Shown here: positions 1-6,176 of the stretch, one piece after another
How positions within the stretch are numbered: the first letter of the stretch is position 1
Layout: every line of letters begins with the position of its first letter
Assembly: GCA_021813085.1 (NCBI GenBank)
Contig: JAKAMA010000046.1
Span: forward strand, 1 to 10,699
Reading direction: 5' to 3'
Length of the DNA: 10,699 nucleotides
DNA from: Chloroflexota bacterium
GTDB taxonomy: Bacteria; Chloroflexota; Dehalococcoidia; DSTF01; JACRBR01
The notes under the pieces: model-generated
The model's database searches: none
What the model saw: the letters and a program-made list of their open reading frames with translations, nothing else
Told to the model about the DNA's origin: nothing
Translations under genes and position numbers: made by a program

Positions 1-436
1 GGACATCGGCATCGCCATGAGCACGGGGACGGATGTGGCGATCGAGGCGGGCGACATCACGCTGCTGCACGGCGACATCTCGAAGGTCGCGGAGGCGATC
101 GCGCTGAGCCGCCAGACGCTGACGACAATCAAGCAGAACCTCGGGTGGGCGTTCGGCTACAACGTCGTTGCGATCCCGATTGCGGCGCTCGGGTTTCTGA
201 ATCCGATCATCGCGGGCGCGGCGATGGCGTTCAGTTCGGTGTCGGTGATGACGAACAGCCTGCGGCTGCAGTCGAAGGCGCGGGAGATCGCGCAGCGGAG
301 CGGCAACGAGTACGCGGCGCCGGCGACGAACTTCCTGGCGGCGAATGCGGGGCCGGCGCTGGCGATGGCGTTCGCGGCGGTGGTGCTGATCGTGCCGCTG
401 ATCATCTTCACCGGAATCCAGCACGGTTGGCTGTAA
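1..436 (+). CDS. copA: Copper-exporting P1B-type ATPase, C-terminal part (5' end outside window)
   Basis: This is the C-terminal end of a heavy-metal P-type ATPase, which pumps Cu(I) out of the cytoplasm using ATP. The frame enters at base 2, so the visible ATG at 17 is an internal Met and not a start. The fragment opens with [18 protein letters not shown], the conserved stretch just after the GDGxNDAP hinge of the P domain. Two membrane helices follow, with the motifs that mark Cu(I) pumps (subgroup 1B-1): Tyr-Asn at 158-163 and MAFSS at 224-238, which supply the transmembrane metal site. Most CopA proteins stop soon after this helix. Here about 50 residues follow, with a third strongly hydrophobic segment at 350-415, so there may be an extra membrane helix. 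The gene ends in TAA at 434-436. Family and metal class are firm; physiological copper export is inferred from the motifs. Confidence 0.93.
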   Translation, partial: DIGIAMSTGTDVAIEAGDITLLHGDISKVAEAIALSRQTLTTIKQNLGWAFGYNVVAIPIAALGFLNPIIAGAAMAFSSVSVMTNSLRLQSKAREIAQRSGNEYAAPATNFLAANAGPALAMAFAAVVLIVPLIIFTGIQHGWL

Positions 437-526
437 CGGCGGCCCGCTGACCGCGACTGAGACGGGACTTGCGTGCGCAGCAGCCGGCGCGCGCAGCTAC
501 GTCGGTGCGCCGGGACACCCTGCACG

Positions 527-544
527 GCCGCGGATCCCCGCGGC
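527..544 (+). other. GC-rich hairpin between copA-like gene and ThDP enzyme gene
   Basis: GCCGCGG (527-533) and CCGCGGC (538-544) form a perfect 7-bp stem around the loop ATCC. It lies 90 bases after the ATPase stop and has no T-run after it, so it is at best a weak terminator. Otherwise the 216-base gap 437-652 holds only the -10-like box and the leader hairpin listed separately. Confidence 0.3.
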
Positions 545-571
545 TTGCTCCCGCTCGCCCGCCGGAGGGCG

Positions 572-577
572 TACACT
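572..577 (+). promoter_or_regulatory. Candidate -10 box for the ThDP enzyme gene
   Basis: TACACT stands in otherwise very GC-rich DNA. It matches the TAnnnT form seen before other genes in this window, including an identical hexamer upstream of the Gfo/Idh/MocA gene. No convincing -35 lies at 17 bases; TTGCTC at 545-550 is 21 bases away. If used, the message would carry a leader of roughly 65-70 bases containing a hairpin and a ribosome site. Confidence 0.4.
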
Positions 578-617
578 CATCGATACACGCGGCACCGCGC
601 ACGGCCAGCGCATCGGG

Positions 618-635
618 GCGCAGCGCACGCTGCGC
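618..635 (+). other. Leader hairpin just upstream of the ribosome-binding site
   Basis: GCGCAGC (618-624) pairs perfectly with GCTGCGC (629-635) around the loop GCAC. It sits six bases before a purine-rich GGGAG (642-646), itself six bases before the ATG at 653. It could simply insulate the ribosome site. A regulatory role is not shown. Confidence 0.35.
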
Positions 636-652
636 GGCTACGGGAGTACGGC

Positions 653-2302
653 ATGGCGCAGATCGACGGCGGCGACCTCGTCGCACGCATGCTCAAGCGG
701 GAGGGCATCGACACCGTCTTCACCCTCTCGGGCGGGCACATCCAGAACATCTACGACGGCTGCATCGACGAGGGGATCCGCGTCATCGACACGCGGCACG
801 AACAGGTGGCGGGGCACGCGGCCGAGGGCTACAGCCGGCTGACGCGCCGGTGCGGCGTCGCGCTGGTCACGGCGGGCCCGGGCGTCACCGACACGGTCAC
901 GGCCGTGGCGACGGCGTACCAGAACGCGAGCCCGATGCTCGTGATCGGCGGCGCGGCGCCGCTCAATACGTCGCTCATGGGGGCGCTGCAGGAGATCCCG
1001 GGCACGGTGGAGATGATGCGGCCGATCACCAAGTGGTCTGCCACGGTGCCGTTCACGAAGCGCATCCCGGACTACCTGGCGCAGGCCTTCCGCATCGCAC
1101 TGACGGGCCGCTACGGGCCGGTGTTCCTGGAGATCCCTTCGGACATCCTCTTCGGCCGCGTCGAGGAGGGCGAGGTCGAGCTCCCCACGGGGTACCGGAC
1201 GGAGGGGCGCACGCAGGGCGACTTCGCGCTGATTAGGGAGGCGGCGAAGCTGCTCGCCGTCGCCGAGCGCCCGGTCGTGATGGGCGGCACGGGCGTGTAC
1301 TGGTCGGACGCCGGCGACGCGCTGCGCGAGCTGGCGGAAAAGATCCAGGCGCCGATCTACCTGAACGACATGGGGCGCGGCACGGTGAGCCAGGAACACC
1401 CGCAGTTCATGAGCCGCACGCGGCGCACGGCGTTCGGCGAGACCGACGTGATCCTCTTCGCCGGTACGATGATCGACTTCCGGCTGCGCTACGGCCGCGG
1501 CATCAATCCGGCGGCGAAGGTGATCTCGATCGACATCGACCCGAACGAGCTGGGACGGAACCGCGGGGTCGACATCGGCATCGAGGGCGACCCGAACAAC
1601 GCGCTGCGGCAGCTCACGGCGGAGATCGGCGCGCGCACGGTCCGGCACGACGCCTGGCTCGGGAAGCTGCGCGACGGCGAGACGAAGGTGGTCGAGCTGC
1701 GGCAGCGCTGGCTGCACTCCGACGCGTCGCCGATCCACCCGCTGCGGCTGTGCAACGAGATCGCGAAGTTCGTCGACGACGGGACGATCGTCGTAGGCGA
1801 CGGCGGCGACATCGTCGGCCTGTCGTCGCAGGTGCTGCCGGTGAACAACCCCGGGCAGTTCATGGGGCCGGGGCCGCTGGGGACGCTCGGCGTCGGCACC
1901 GGCTTCTGCATCGCTGCCAAGGCCGTGCACCCGGAGAAGAAGGTGCTGATGGTGAACGGCGACGGCGCCTTCGGCCTCAACGGCTTCGACTTCGACACGC
2001 TGGTGCGCTTTGGCATGCCGGTGGTGTCGGTCGTCGGCAACGACCGCCAGTGGGGGCAGATTATCGTCGGGCAGGAGAAGATGTACGGGGAGGAGCGCGT
2101 CGTGGCGACGCGGCTCGCCGACAGCGCGCGCTACGACAAGGTCGTCGAGGCGCTCGGCGGGCACGGCGAGTACGTCACGGAGGCGGACGACATCTTCCCG
2201 GCGATCGAGCGGGCCTTCGCCTCCGGCAAGCCGGCGTGCGTGAACGTGATCATCGACCAGAAGCCGGAGGGCGTCTCCGGCGGGTACGAGTTCCTGGGGT
2301 AG
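653..2302 (+). CDS. Thiamine-diphosphate-dependent enzyme, acetolactate synthase / 2-hydroxyacyl-CoA lyase-like
   Basis: The product is a 549-residue three-domain ThDP enzyme that makes or breaks a C-C bond next to a carbonyl. The N-terminal pyrimidine-binding domain carries the cofactor-activating glutamate, Glu50, in RHEQ. The segment GALQEIPGTVEMMRPITKWS resembles 2-hydroxyacyl-CoA lyases and ILVBL-type proteins. A central domain follows, then the C-terminal diphosphate domain with GDG at 436-438 and the closing GND at 462-464. The expected metal-ligand Asn of acetolactate synthase is Asp464 here, a form I associate with the ILVBL/HACL branch. ATG 653 is chosen because GGGAG lies six bases upstream and family homology begins at once; the open frame extends back to 473 but reads as random GC-rich sequence. 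No small regulatory subunit or branched-chain amino acid gene is adjacent, so biosynthetic acetolactate synthase is unlikely. The substrate is unknown; superfamily is certain, branch is an inference. Confidence 0.9.
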   Translation: MAQIDGGDLVARMLKREGIDTVFTLSGGHIQNIYDGCIDEGIRVIDTRHEQVAGHAAEGYSRLTRRCGVALVTAGPGVTDTVTAVATAYQNASPMLVIGGAAPLNTSLMGALQEIPGTVEMMRPITKWSATVPFTKRIPDYLAQAFRIALTGRYGPVFLEIPSDILFGRVEEGEVELPTGYRTEGRTQGDFALIREAAKLLAVAERPVVMGGTGVYWSDAGDALRELAEKIQAPIYLNDMGRGTVSQEHPQFMSRTRRTAFGETDVILFAGTMIDFRLRYGRGINPAAKVISIDIDPNELGRNRGVDIGIEGDPNNALRQLTAEIGARTVRHDAWLGKLRDGETKVVELRQRWLHSDASPIHPLRLCNEIAKFVDDGTIVVGDGGDIVGLSSQVLPVNNPGQFMGPGPLGTLGVGTGFCIAAKAVHPEKKVLMVNGDGAFGLNGFDFDTLVRFGMPVVSVVGNDRQWGQIIVGQEKMYGEERVVATRLADSARYDKVVEALGGHGEYVTEADDIFPAIERAFASGKPACVNVIIDQKPEGVSGGYEFLG

Positions 2303-2362
2303 GGGGCGGTCGGAGGTTGGAAGTTAGCGGTAGGGAACCGGATCGCCGACAAGACCGCTTGC

Positions 2363-3301
2363 ATGTCGGAACGCGGCTCGGGCGGCCGTAGCGTGATTAG
2401 ACCCGGGGCTTCCCGACTGCGTGCGCGGCGGCAGCTGGCGGTTGCGCTGCTCCTCGTGCCGCTGCTGGTGCTTGGAGCGCTGCTCGGGGCAGCGAAGTGC
2501 TATCCGCCGAACACGCGTGTCGTCGTGTTCATGCAGGGGCTGTACAGCAGCCTCGATGCGAGCGGGCCGGTGACCGACGGCGTCGAGCCCCACACCTTCG
2601 ACACGCTGAAGCAGGCGTTCATCGCGAAGGGCTACGACCCGGCGAAGCTGCTCGATTTCAGCTATGCCGGCGGCACCATCTCGGCCGACGGCGCCTGGCA
2701 TCCGGCGCCGTACGGCTGCGAGATCACGGACCGGACGTCCGACCAGAACCTGGTGCCGCTCGAGCGGATGCTGAGCGACTACCGCGCGGCGCATCCGAAG
2801 GCGCACTTCACGCTGGTCGGGCACAGCCTGGGCGGCTACCTGGCGTTCCTCGAGGGCGCACGCGAGGCGGCGCGGCCGCTGGCGCAGCAGCTCGGCATCG
2901 ACGCGGTGGTGACGCTCGACGCGCCGCTGAAGGGCGTCAACGCGGACAAGAAGTTCGTGCTCGACATCTCGTCGCCCTGCGCGAAGACGTACCTCGCGGG
3001 CGGCGAGCTGGTGGAGGTGCGGCAGGACCCGGCGACGCCGGCGACGCGCGCGGCGCAGGCGGCGGCGATGGCGCAGCAGGGGATCCGGCTGGCGACGCTC
3101 GGTAGCGACTTCGACTGTCTCTACAACCTGCCGTACTGCATCGGCAGCGGCACCAACGACACGGACAGCCAGTTCCTGCCGGGGCAGGCGGCGCTCTCGC
3201 GCGCCTACGAGATCCACATCAACCCGTTCCTCAGCCACTTCGCGATCCTGGCCAACGCGGCAGCGGTGGCGGACACGGTGCGGTTCGTGGGTGCGCCGTA
3301 G
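2363..3301 (+). CDS. Membrane-anchored or secreted alpha/beta-hydrolase (lipase-like)
   Basis: This is a 312-residue alpha/beta-hydrolase, probably an esterase or lipase acting outside the membrane. Residues 18-23 are basic (RLRARR) and are followed by a hydrophobic helix at about 25-44, then C46 and the folded domain from about 50. This looks like a signal anchor or signal peptide; GAAKC is not a good lipobox. GHSLGG at 153-158 is the nucleophile elbow with Ser155. His292 in the motif SHF is the likely catalytic histidine, and Asp249 or Asp251 is the likely acid. Five cysteines (46, 119, 206, 252, 259) could form disulfides in an exported protein. No clear ribosome site precedes ATG 2363, and GTG 2393 (codon 11), just before the basic stretch, is a possible alternative start. 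It lies 60 bases after the ThDP gene, with no functional link I can see. The substrate is not predictable. Confidence 0.82.
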   Translation: MSERGSGGRSVIRPGASRLRARRQLAVALLLVPLLVLGALLGAAKCYPPNTRVVVFMQGLYSSLDASGPVTDGVEPHTFDTLKQAFIAKGYDPAKLLDFSYAGGTISADGAWHPAPYGCEITDRTSDQNLVPLERMLSDYRAAHPKAHFTLVGHSLGGYLAFLEGAREAARPLAQQLGIDAVVTLDAPLKGVNADKKFVLDISSPCAKTYLAGGELVEVRQDPATPATRAAQAAAMAQQGIRLATLGSDFDCLYNLPYCIGSGTNDTDSQFLPGQAALSRAYEIHINPFLSHFAILANAAAVADTVRFVGAP

Positions 3302-3330
3302 GCAACGCGCGGCCGACGCGGCCGGAGGAC

Positions 3331-3344
3331 GGAGCTGAAGCTCC
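3331..3344 (+). repeat. Small hairpin, dispersed-repeat type
   Basis: GGAGC (3331-3335) pairs with GCTCC (3340-3344) around TGAA, and flanking GA/TC adds two pairs across a mismatch. It lies 30 bases after the hydrolase stop and is followed by TTCGCTAC. The motif GGAGCTGAAGCTCC is one I recognise as a recurrent intergenic hairpin in GC-rich genomes. It may act as a weak terminator for the upstream gene. A second GGGCG-AG-CGCCC motif follows at about 3392-3403. Confidence 0.45.
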
Positions 3345-3437
3345 TTCGCTACAACGCTGCCTCCCGGCATCGTACCGTCTCGGGAGCGGGCGGCCGGCGG
3401 GCGAGCGCCCGTCCATGCACATGCCCGCACGAGCCGG

Positions 3438-3443
3438 TACCAT
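3438..3443 (+). promoter_or_regulatory. Candidate -10 box upstream of the aminotransferase gene
   Basis: TACCAT is the only TAnnnT-like hexamer close to the gene in the 201-base gap. It would give a leader of about 50 bases. No good -35 and no clear ribosome site before the ATG at 3503 are visible, so this is weak. Confidence 0.25.
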
Positions 3444-3502
3444 CCAGCAGGCGCGCGTCGACGCGACGCCGCACCACGGATCCAGTCACCCGCACAACAC
3501 AC

Positions 3503-4594
3503 ATGATCAAGATCGCACACCCGCTGATCGACGACGACGACCGCAAGGCGGTGCTGGAGGCGCTCGGTTCGGGGCAGCTCGCGCAGGGACCGCGCGTGGC
3601 GGCGTTCGAGCGCGCGTTCGCCGGGTACATCGGCGTCAAGCACGCGGTGGCGGTCAGCAGCGGGACGGCGGCGCTCCACGTCGCGCTGCTCGCGCACGAC
3701 GTCGGGCCGGGCGACGAGGTGATCGTACCTGCATGCTCGTTCGCGGCGACGGCGAACGCGGTGCTGCACGCGGGCGCGCGGCCCGTCTTCGTCGACGTGC
3801 GCGACGACGACTTCGGCATCGACCCGGCGCAGGCCGAGGCCGCCATCACGCCGGACACCCGCGCGCTGATCGCCGTGCACCTGTACGGGCAGCCGTGCGC
3901 CATCGATGCCATCGCGGCGCTCTGCGCGCGGCGCGACATCACGCTGATCGAGGATGCGGCGCAGGCGGCCGGCGCGGCGATGCACGGGCGGCGCGCGGGC
4001 GCGTTCGGTACCGGGTGCTTCTCGTTCTACGCGACGAAGAACCTGACCACCGGCGAGGGCGGCATGATCACCACCGACGATGATGCCATCGCCGACGCCG
4101 CCCGGATGCTGCGGTCGCAGGGGGAGCGCGAGCGCTACGTGACGGAGGCGCTCGGCTACAACTTCCGCATGACCGAGATGGCGGCGGCGCTCGGCGCGTC
4201 GCAGCTCGTGAAGCTGGACGCGCGGAACGGCGTCCGGCGCGCGCACGCGGCGCGGCTCAGCGGGCTGCTGGCGGCAAACCGGACGCTGGTCGTGCCGCGC
4301 GAGCTTCCGGATCGGCGCCACGCCTGGCACCAGTACACCGTCCGTGTGCGTGCGGGGCGCGAAGCGCGCGACGCGCTGCGTGCGGGACTGCAAGCGCGCG
4401 GCGTGGAGTCGGCGGTCTTCTATCCGACGCCGATCCACCGGCAGCCGCTGTATCGCCGCCTGGGGTACGGCGAGCTGTCGATGCCGGTGGCGGAGCGGCT
4501 TGCCGGCGAAGTGCTCTCGCTGCCGGTGCACCCGGCGCTCTCGGAAGCCGACATCGACGCGGTGGCGGCGGCGGTGGACGCGTTGACGGCTTGA
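3503..4594 (+). CDS. DegT/DnrJ/EryC1/StrS-family sugar aminotransferase (WbpE-like)
   Basis: This is a 363-residue PLP-dependent aminotransferase that transfers an amino group, usually from glutamate, to a keto group of a nucleotide-linked sugar. SSGTAAL (52-58) binds the cofactor phosphate. EDAAQ (150-154) contains Asp151 for the pyridine nitrogen. Lys179, in FYATKNLTTGEGG, is the Schiff-base lysine. YPTPIHRQP near residue 312 and LPVHP near the C-terminus are typical of the WbpE/ArnB group. Length is normal. With the 3-dehydrogenase at 5088 and the 6-dehydrogenase at 6173, the likely substrate is a UDP-3-keto-GlcNAc (or its uronic acid), giving UDP-3-amino-3-deoxy-GlcNAc(A). GnnB-type 3-amination without the uronic acid is the alternative. 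The last ten codons and stop are repeated 190 bases downstream. Family is certain, the exact sugar is inferred. Confidence 0.92.
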   Translation: MIKIAHPLIDDDDRKAVLEALGSGQLAQGPRVAAFERAFAGYIGVKHAVAVSSGTAALHVALLAHDVGPGDEVIVPACSFAATANAVLHAGARPVFVDVRDDDFGIDPAQAEAAITPDTRALIAVHLYGQPCAIDAIAALCARRDITLIEDAAQAAGAAMHGRRAGAFGTGCFSFYATKNLTTGEGGMITTDDDAIADAARMLRSQGERERYVTEALGYNFRMTEMAAALGASQLVKLDARNGVRRAHAARLSGLLAANRTLVVPRELPDRRHAWHQYTVRVRAGREARDALRAGLQARGVESAVFYPTPIHRQPLYRRLGYGELSMPVAERLAGEVLSLPVHPALSEADIDAVAAAVDALTA

Positions 4595-4613
4595 CGGGGG
4601 CCTCACCCCCCGG

Positions 4614-4640
4614 CCCCCTCTCCGACGAGCGGAGAGGGGG
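4614..4640 (+). terminator. 11-bp perfect hairpin, dispersed-repeat core / possible terminator
   Basis: CCCCCTCTCCG (4614-4624) pairs fully with CGGAGAGGGGG (4630-4640) around ACGAG. It begins 20 bases after the aminotransferase stop, the place for a terminator, but a T-run is absent and the same structure recurs 190 bases on. A REP-like repeat that may also stop transcription or protect the 3' end fits best. Confidence 0.55.
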
Positions 4641-4693
4641 AGTCCGCGCGATGGGGCACGGACGCGCTGCGACGGCGACGGCGCGCGCACGAC

Positions 4694-4715
4694 GGGGCGC
4701 GGCAAGCAGCGCCCC
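4694..4715 (+). repeat. GC-rich hairpin in copy A
   Basis: GGGGCGC (4694-4700) pairs with GCGCCCC (4709-4715) around an 8-base loop. The same element recurs in copy B at 4933-4952 with six pairs. GGGGCGC...GCGCCCCTA is a motif I recognise from intergenic repeats in GC-rich bacteria. Confidence 0.5.
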
Positions 4716-4750
4716 TATGTCTGAGGTCTGCGACATTCTGGACGCACGCG

Positions 4751-4968
4751 GGTGGCGGCTGCGGTGGACGCGTTGACGGCGTGACGGGGGCCTCACCCCC
4801 CGGCCCCCTCTCCGACAAGCGGAGAGGGGGAGTCCGCGCGATGGCGCACGCACACGCTGCGACGGCGATGGTGCGCGCACGACGGGGCGCGGGCGACGGA
4901 CCAGGCGGGACTGAGGCAGCGCGGAGCAGGACGGGCGCGGCGAGCAGCGCCCCTACGTCTGGCGTGCG
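4751..4968 (+). repeat. Direct repeat, copy B
   Basis: This is the second copy of the repeat. The first 34 bases correspond to the 3' end of the aminotransferase gene and would encode the same ten residues and a TGA at 4782-4784. Both differences in that part (4760 and 4781) are third-position synonymous changes. The hairpin at 4804-4830 keeps all 11 pairs, its single change relative to copy A being in the loop. A net 48-base insertion (about 4891-4929) separates the body from the second hairpin at 4933-4952. The 493-base gene-free stretch 4595-5087 holds these two copies and, at its end, the promoter of the next gene; I see no gene in it. Confidence 0.85.
4804..4830 (+). repeat. 11-bp perfect hairpin in copy B
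   Basis: CCCCCTCTCCG (4804-4814) pairs fully with CGGAGAGGGGG (4820-4830) around ACAAG. The arms are identical to those in copy A and only one loop base differs, which is consistent with the paired structure being preserved. Confidence 0.6.
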
Positions 4969-5020
4969 TGAGCATCCGCGCGCAGATCACCTCCATCGGT
5001 CCACCTCCGATCACCGACGT

Positions 5021-5030
5021 CTGATATCAG
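5021..5030. promoter_or_regulatory. Perfect 10-bp palindrome, possible operator
   Basis: CTGATATCAG is a perfect palindrome and unusually AT-rich for its surroundings. It lies 46 bases before the -10 box of the 3-dehydrogenase gene. A second perfect palindrome, CCGGCGCCGG (5065-5074), abuts that box. Either could be a binding site; no regulator is identified. Confidence 0.25.
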
Positions 5031-5075
5031 GGCCACTGAACCTCCGGCGTCTCGTTCGCCACAGCCGGCGCCGGA

Positions 5076-5081
5076 TACACT
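5076..5081 (+). promoter_or_regulatory. -10 box of the 3-dehydrogenase / 6-dehydrogenase pair
   Basis: TACACT ends six bases before ATG 5088, so transcription should start at or within a base or two of the start codon, giving a leaderless message. No ribosome site precedes the ATG, which agrees. The -35 region is poor; TTCGCC (5055-5060) is only 15 bases away. Confidence 0.6.
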
Positions 5082-5087
5082 GCGCGC

Positions 5088-6176
5088 ATGAGCGAGAGCA
5101 GGCGCCTGCGGGCGGCGGTGATCGGCCTCGGGGCGATGGGGGTGAACCACGCCCGTGTGTATGGCGAGATCCCCGACATCGATCTGGCGGCCGTCTGCGA
5201 CAGCGACGCCGCGCGCGTCGATCAGGCTACACACGGCCGCACGCTGCGCGGCTACACGGACTTCCGCACGATGCTCGACGAGGAGCGCATCGACCTCGTG
5301 AGCGTGTGCGTGCCGACGCGCGCGCACCTCGAGGTCGCGCTCGCGGTCATCGAGCGCGGGGTGCCGCTGCTCGTCGAGAAGCCGCTGACCGCGACGCTCG
5401 ATGAGGGGATCCGGCTGCGCGACGCCGCGGCGTCGGCCAGCGTGCCGCTGACCGCGGGCCACATCGAGCGCTTCAACCCGGCGGTGATCGCGCTGAAGGA
5501 GCGGGTGCGCGCGGGCGAGCTGGGGCGCGTGCTGCAGGTGCACGCGCGGAGGGTCGGCCCGTTTCCGGAGCGGGTGCGCGATGTCGGCGTCGTGCTGGAC
5601 CTGGCGCCGCACGACATCGACGTGATGCGCTTCGTGGTCGGCAGCGAGGTCGCGCGCGTGCAGGCGGAGACGGAGCAACGCATCAACACGGAGCGCGAGG
5701 ACATGCTGAGCGGGCTGCTGCGCTTCGCGAACGGTGTCGTCGGCGTGCTCGACATCAACTGGCTGACGCCGGCGAAGATCCGCGAGCTTTCGGTGCTCGG
5801 CGAGCGCGGCATGTTCGTGGTGGACTATCTGGCGCGCGAGCTGACGTTCTTCGAGAACGACTTCCAGCCGCGCGACCAGGAGGGCGGTTGGGCGGCGCGC
5901 CACCTGAAGGGGGTGAGCGAGGGCCCGGTGCACCTGCTGAAGGTGGATAAACGCGAGCCCCTGCGCGTCGAGCTCGAGTCGTTCGCGCGGGCGGTGCGCG
6001 ACGGCACGCCGCCCGCCGTTTCGCCCGACGACGCGCTGGCGGCGCTGGCCGTCGCCGAGGCGCTCGTGCGCGCGGCGGAGACGCACATGGCGGTGACGCT
6101 GCCGACGACAACAGACGGCAAACAGCAAACAGCAAAGGCCAGCGAACAACAGACGGCCGGGAGCGGGGCGGCTTGA
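5088..6176 (+). CDS. UDP-N-acetylglucosamine 3-dehydrogenase-like oxidoreductase (Gfo/Idh/MocA)
   Basis: This 362-residue NAD(P)-dependent dehydrogenase probably oxidises carbon 3 of UDP-GlcNAc or UDP-GlcNAcA to the 3-keto sugar, the substrate for the aminotransferase. A Rossmann domain opens with GLGAMG (13-18). EKP at 97-99 carries the conserved Lys98. GHIERFNPAV (124-133) and ARRVGPFPERVRDVGVVLDL, followed by PHDID with His175, match the family that includes archaeal UDP-GlcNAc 3-dehydrogenase and the WlbA/WbpB group. The fold ends near residue 339. The last 23 residues are polar, Gln/Thr/Ala-rich and lack family character; the DNA beneath them consists of short direct repeats. The stop overlaps the TTG start of the next gene (TTGA), so the two are translationally coupled. 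The leaderless promoter supports ATG 5088. Family is certain, the substrate is well supported by motifs and context. Confidence 0.9.
   Translation: MSESRRLRAAVIGLGAMGVNHARVYGEIPDIDLAAVCDSDAARVDQATHGRTLRGYTDFRTMLDEERIDLVSVCVPTRAHLEVALAVIERGVPLLVEKPLTATLDEGIRLRDAAASASVPLTAGHIERFNPAVIALKERVRAGELGRVLQVHARRVGPFPERVRDVGVVLDLAPHDIDVMRFVVGSEVARVQAETEQRINTEREDMLSGLLRFANGVVGVLDINWLTPAKIRELSVLGERGMFVVDYLARELTFFENDFQPRDQEGGWAARHLKGVSEGPVHLLKVDKREPLRVELESFARAVRDGTPPAVSPDDALAALAVAEALVRAAETHMAVTLPTTTDGKQQTAKASEQQTAGSGAA
6108..6157 (+). repeat. Short direct repeats inside the 3' end of the 3-dehydrogenase gene
   Basis: ACAACAGACGGC occurs at 6108-6119 and 6146-6157, flanking two adjacent AAACAGC units (6120-6126, 6127-6133). 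This patch is markedly A-rich in a GC-rich gene and encodes the odd polar tail. It resembles intergenic stutter repeats rather than coding sequence. A comparable odd patch with GGAGGTTGGAAGTTAGCGG lies after the ThDP gene at about 2313-2331. Confidence 0.6.

Larger units (their letters stand above)
4561..4730 (+). repeat. Direct repeat, copy A (includes 3' end of aminotransferase gene)
   Basis: Positions 4561-4700 match 4751-4890 at 132 of 140 bases with no gaps, a 190-base period. The match then resumes from about 4691 against 4930 after a net 48-base insertion in copy B. Copy A begins inside the coding sequence, so it carries codons for VAAAVDALTA and the stop. It contains an 11-bp perfect hairpin (4614-4640) and a second GC-rich hairpin (4694-4715). 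No transposase, target duplication or gene is associated with it. Confidence 0.85.

Noticed and set aside
473..652. N-terminal extension of the ThDP enzyme back to 473
   Set aside because: The extra 60 residues are Arg/Ala-rich without family similarity, and a ribosome site and homology support the ATG at 653.
638..2164. A 508-codon open frame on the minus strand opposite the ThDP enzyme
   Set aside because: Arg/Asp/Val-rich low-complexity translation; the + strand frame encodes a complete known enzyme.
2363..2392. Similarity of the hydrolase N-terminus (MSERG...) to the reverse strand of the 4614/4804 hairpin repeat
   Set aside because: The nucleotide match is short and broken (ATGTCGGA then scattered G/C agreement); chance in GC-rich DNA is enough to explain it.
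2324..4705. A 793-codon open frame on the minus strand
   Set aside because: It runs opposite the hydrolase and aminotransferase genes, is dominated by Arg, Ala and Pro, and shows no domain. It is an artefact of high GC on the other strand.
4561..4968. Insertion sequence or CRISPR array
   Set aside because: There is no transposase, no short terminal inverted repeat bounding the unit, and only two copies with no spacer pattern.
4591..5404. Small open frames in the repeat region (4591-4776 and 4781-5404)
   Set aside because: Their translations are Arg/Gly-rich readings of hairpin repeats and of the next gene in a wrong frame, with no promoter or ribosome site.
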